Shown: piece after piece, positions 62,361-64,000 of the stretch
How the letters are laid out: each line of letters begins with the position of its first letter
How positions within the stretch are numbered: position 1 is the stretch's first letter
DNA from: Hyphomicrobiales bacterium
Lineage (GTDB): Bacteria; Pseudomonadota; Alphaproteobacteria; Rhizobiales; Beijerinckiaceae
DNA: 64,000 nucleotides
NCBI GenBank assembly: GCA_930633525.1
Contig: CAKNFP010000001.1
Location: forward strand, 3,843,501 to 3,907,500
Direction of reading: 5' to 3'
Notes under the pieces: generated by a model
The model's database searches: none
What the model was told of the DNA's origin: nothing
What the model saw: the letters and a program-made list of their open reading frames with translations, nothing else
Translations under genes and position numbers: made by a program

Positions 62361-62732
62361 ATGACATTCAGCCAAGCGGTCGCATCGGGTATCCAGAACT
62401 ATCTCAATTTCAACGGCCGCGCGTCACGCTCAGCCTATTGGTATTGGATCCTGTTCTCACTTGTTGTCTCTCTCGTCGCGGGGGCGCTCGACCGTATGGT
62501 GTTCGAGACCGGTGAGATGGTCGTCACGCCTTTCAACGGCCTGGCCAATCTTGCGCTGTTTCTGCCCACGCTTGCATTGGCCGTGCGCCGCTTCCACGAC
62601 ATGGATCGGACGGGATGGTGGGTGCTCCTGGGCCTTACCGGCATCGGCGGCATCATTCTGATCATCTGGTTCTGCCAGCCGGGCACACGGGGGTCCAACA
62701 GATTTGGGCCGGATCCGCTGGGCAGCGCCTGA
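62361..62732 (+). CDS. DUF805 family membrane protein
   Basis: A 123-residue inner-membrane protein with about four spans. YLNFNGRASRSAYWYWILFS is the DUF805 opening (N-G-R-x-x-R-x-x-Y-W), ALAVRRFHDMDRTGWWVLL its second signature and FCQPGTRGSNRFGPDPLG the end. Function is unknown. ATG 62361 matches the usual N-terminus (MTFSQAVASG); a longer start at 62301 adds an unrelated leader. A strong terminator follows. Confidence 0.85.
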   Translation: MTFSQAVASGIQNYLNFNGRASRSAYWYWILFSLVVSLVAGALDRMVFETGEMVVTPFNGLANLALFLPTLALAVRRFHDMDRTGWWVLLGLTGIGGIILIIWFCQPGTRGSNRFGPDPLGSA

Positions 62733-62763
62733 GCCGCGCCGGGCCTGTCGTCATTCTTGAGAG

Positions 62764-62797
62764 GGCACGCCAGCTTTTCCGCTGGCGTGCCTTTTTT
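62764..62797. terminator. Strong intrinsic terminator between convergent genes
   Basis: GGCACGCCAGC (62764-62774), loop TTTTCC, GCTGGCGTGCC (62781-62791), then six T. The 11-bp stem is perfect. It ends the DUF805 transcript and lies 6 bases past the stop of the convergent binding-protein gene. Confidence 0.9.
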
Positions 62798-62802
62798 CGT
62801 GA

Positions 62803-64000
62803 TCAGGACTTGTAGTAGTCGTCGATCAGCTTCTGCTCGGCGGCAGCCGCGATCTTGACGGATTCCAGCGGGTCCTGGTTCTGGATGAGCACCCGATCGA
62901 TCATGTTCGCGAAGTTCTGGAGGTTTGCGTCCTCGTTCACGAAATCGGTCGTATGCGCATATTTCAGGCCTGCCAGCATCGGTCCGGTCAGCGGATCGGC
63001 CAGGTTCTTGGCGCTGAGGGCCACGCTCGGCTTGGCCGGCAACTCGCCCGTCTTGTCGAGCCACAGCTGCATCGCGTCATCGGTGGTGATGAAGGCGAGG
63101 AACTTGGTCGCCGCGTCCTTCTTCGCACCGGTGACACCGGAGGTGAGGCCGTTGACCCAGTAGGATGCGTAGTTGGACTGGATGCCGTTGTGAGTCGGCA
63201 CTTCCGCCACGCCCCAATCGAAACCGCGCGCCGTCTTGAAGCTGCCGAGACGAAAGGAGCCATCGACAGTCAGGCCAGCCTTGCCCGACTTGAAGGCCGC
63301 CTGCGTTTCGCCCACGAAGCCGGCCGTCGCCACCTTGTGCTTGCGCTGCAGGTCGGTGTACCAGGCGAGCGCCGCCGCGCCGTGCTCGTTCCCATACGTG
63401 ACGGTGCGGAAATCGTCGCTATAGGGCTTGCCGCCGAACTGCCGGATGAGGATGTCGCGCCACCAATGGTTATCCTGCGAAGGCAGGCCGATCGTGGCAC
63501 CGGCGGTGATCAGGTTGCCCGATGAATCGTGCTTGGCGACGGCGAGCGCGGTCTTCACATAATCGTCGAGCGTCTTCGGCGGCTCCGCGATACCCGCGCC
63601 CTCGAGAAGCTTCTTGTTGTAGAACATCCCAAGGCTGCGCACTGCGGTCGGGATGGCCCAATAGGCGTCATCGCGCTTCATGAGCTGCACGAAGGGAAAG
63701 AAGTTCTTGTCGATATCGGCCGCCTTGAACACGTCCGTCGGCAAGGGCTGGATCAGCTTCGCCCTGGAATATTCCCGCATCCAGCCGAAATAGAGCTGGA
63801 GCACGGCAGGGCCCTCGCCCGCCGGCACGGCGGCGGCGACCTTCGTGCGATACTGGGCATAGGGGAAATGCGAGTGCTTGACCTTGATGCCGGGATTGGC
63901 CGCCTCGAACTGCGCGATGAGGGCATCGATCGCTTCGACGCGTTCCTTGAAGAAATACTGCCAATACTCGATTTCAACCGTCTGGGCGCGCAGGACGGCG
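62803..64000 (-). CDS. ABC transporter extracellular solute-binding protein, family 1 (5' end outside window)
   Basis: Periplasmic sugar-type binding protein, at least 399 residues visible. The window edge cuts it near the signal-peptide end (LRAQTVEIEYWQYFF). YFGWMREYSRAKLIQPLP, AIPTAVRSLGMFYNKKLLEG and PPKTLDDYVKTALAVAKHDS follow the family-1 order, and TAGATIGLPSQDNHWWRDIL is part of the ligand pocket. It ends a leftward transcription unit whose other genes lie beyond base 64000. Confidence 0.88.
   Translation of the reverse strand, partial: AVLRAQTVEIEYWQYFFKERVEAIDALIAQFEAANPGIKVKHSHFPYAQYRTKVAAAVPAGEGPAVLQLYFGWMREYSRAKLIQPLPTDVFKAADIDKNFFPFVQLMKRDDAYWAIPTAVRSLGMFYNKKLLEGAGIAEPPKTLDDYVKTALAVAKHDSSGNLITAGATIGLPSQDNHWWRDILIRQFGGKPYSDDFRTVTYGNEHGAAALAWYTDLQRKHKVATAGFVGETQAAFKSGKAGLTVDGSFRLGSFKTARGFDWGVAEVPTHNGIQSNYASYWVNGLTSGVTGAKKDAATKFLAFITTDDAMQLWLDKTGELPAKPSVALSAKNLADPLTGPMLAGLKYAHTTDFVNEDANLQNFANMIDRVLIQNQDPLESVKIAAAAEQKLIDDYYKS

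Overview
The window looks like a chromosome segment of an alphaproteobacterium, most likely Hyphomicrobiales (rhizobia and relatives). The DNA is GC-rich. Genes are packed into long runs of solute transporters, short-chain dehydrogenases, IclR/RpiR/TetR/MerR regulators and small catabolic operons, which is typical of soil and plant-associated members of that order. The species cannot be named from the sequence alone. No rRNA, CRISPR array or prophage is visible; one tRNA (Ser-GGA) is present.

Layout. 1-4.0 kb: the end of a sugar-type ABC/SDR operon, then poxB. 4.5-10.5 kb: a TAATG-coupled pair resembling the two domains of cucumopine synthase and an RpiR regulator, facing a convergent polyamine-type ABC operon. 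10.5-18.4 kb: a gene-poor accessory stretch with an isolated aroA, a GFA protein, a choloylglycine-hydrolase-family enzyme, a cluster of inverted repeats, and decayed remains of an integrase, a SRAP protein, a thermonuclease-like protein, a serine recombinase and an IS6-family transposase. 18.4-30.0 kb: one leftward operon with an oligopeptide-type transporter (no ATPase gene), a ketosteroid-dehydrogenase-like flavoprotein, cystathionine beta-lyase, mercaptopyruvate sulfurtransferase, an amine oxidase-like flavoprotein, a VOC protein and a BisC-type molybdoenzyme; this suggests use of an organosulfur amino compound. 30.1-34.7 kb: an IclR regulator and a divergent HpcH/HpaI aldolase, cupin, DUF6282 and BKACE operon.

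34.7-36.3 kb is a mosaic of broken IS3 and IS5 transposases. 36.3-49.4 kb is the most interesting block, a leftward 15-gene operon. It encodes a cysteine hydrolase, a RutA-like flavin monooxygenase, three SDRs, a complete Liv-type transporter, an isocitrate-lyase-family C-C lyase, an FMN reductase, a LeuC/LeuD-type hydratase and its own IclR regulator. The operon begins at a sigma70-like promoter overlapped by a near-perfect IclR box. I infer an undescribed route: oxygenolytic opening of an N-containing ring or imide, deamination, hydration of the resulting (alkyl)maleate, and cleavage to pyruvate plus a short acid.

49.6-54.9 kb: an IS3 remnant has cut off a thiolase gene at the end of a CaiB/acyl-CoA dehydrogenase operon controlled by a divergent TetR gene. 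55.7-57.1 kb: a GNAT gene, a decayed tyrosine integrase and tRNA-Ser, which looks like the scar of a genomic island. 57.5-64 kb: OsmC, a P-loop ATPase overlapping cueR, a ZntR/CadR-type regulator with a classic 19-bp-spacer promoter driving a His-rich Zn/Cd/Pb ATPase, a DUF805 protein, a strong terminator and a truncated ABC solute-binding gene.
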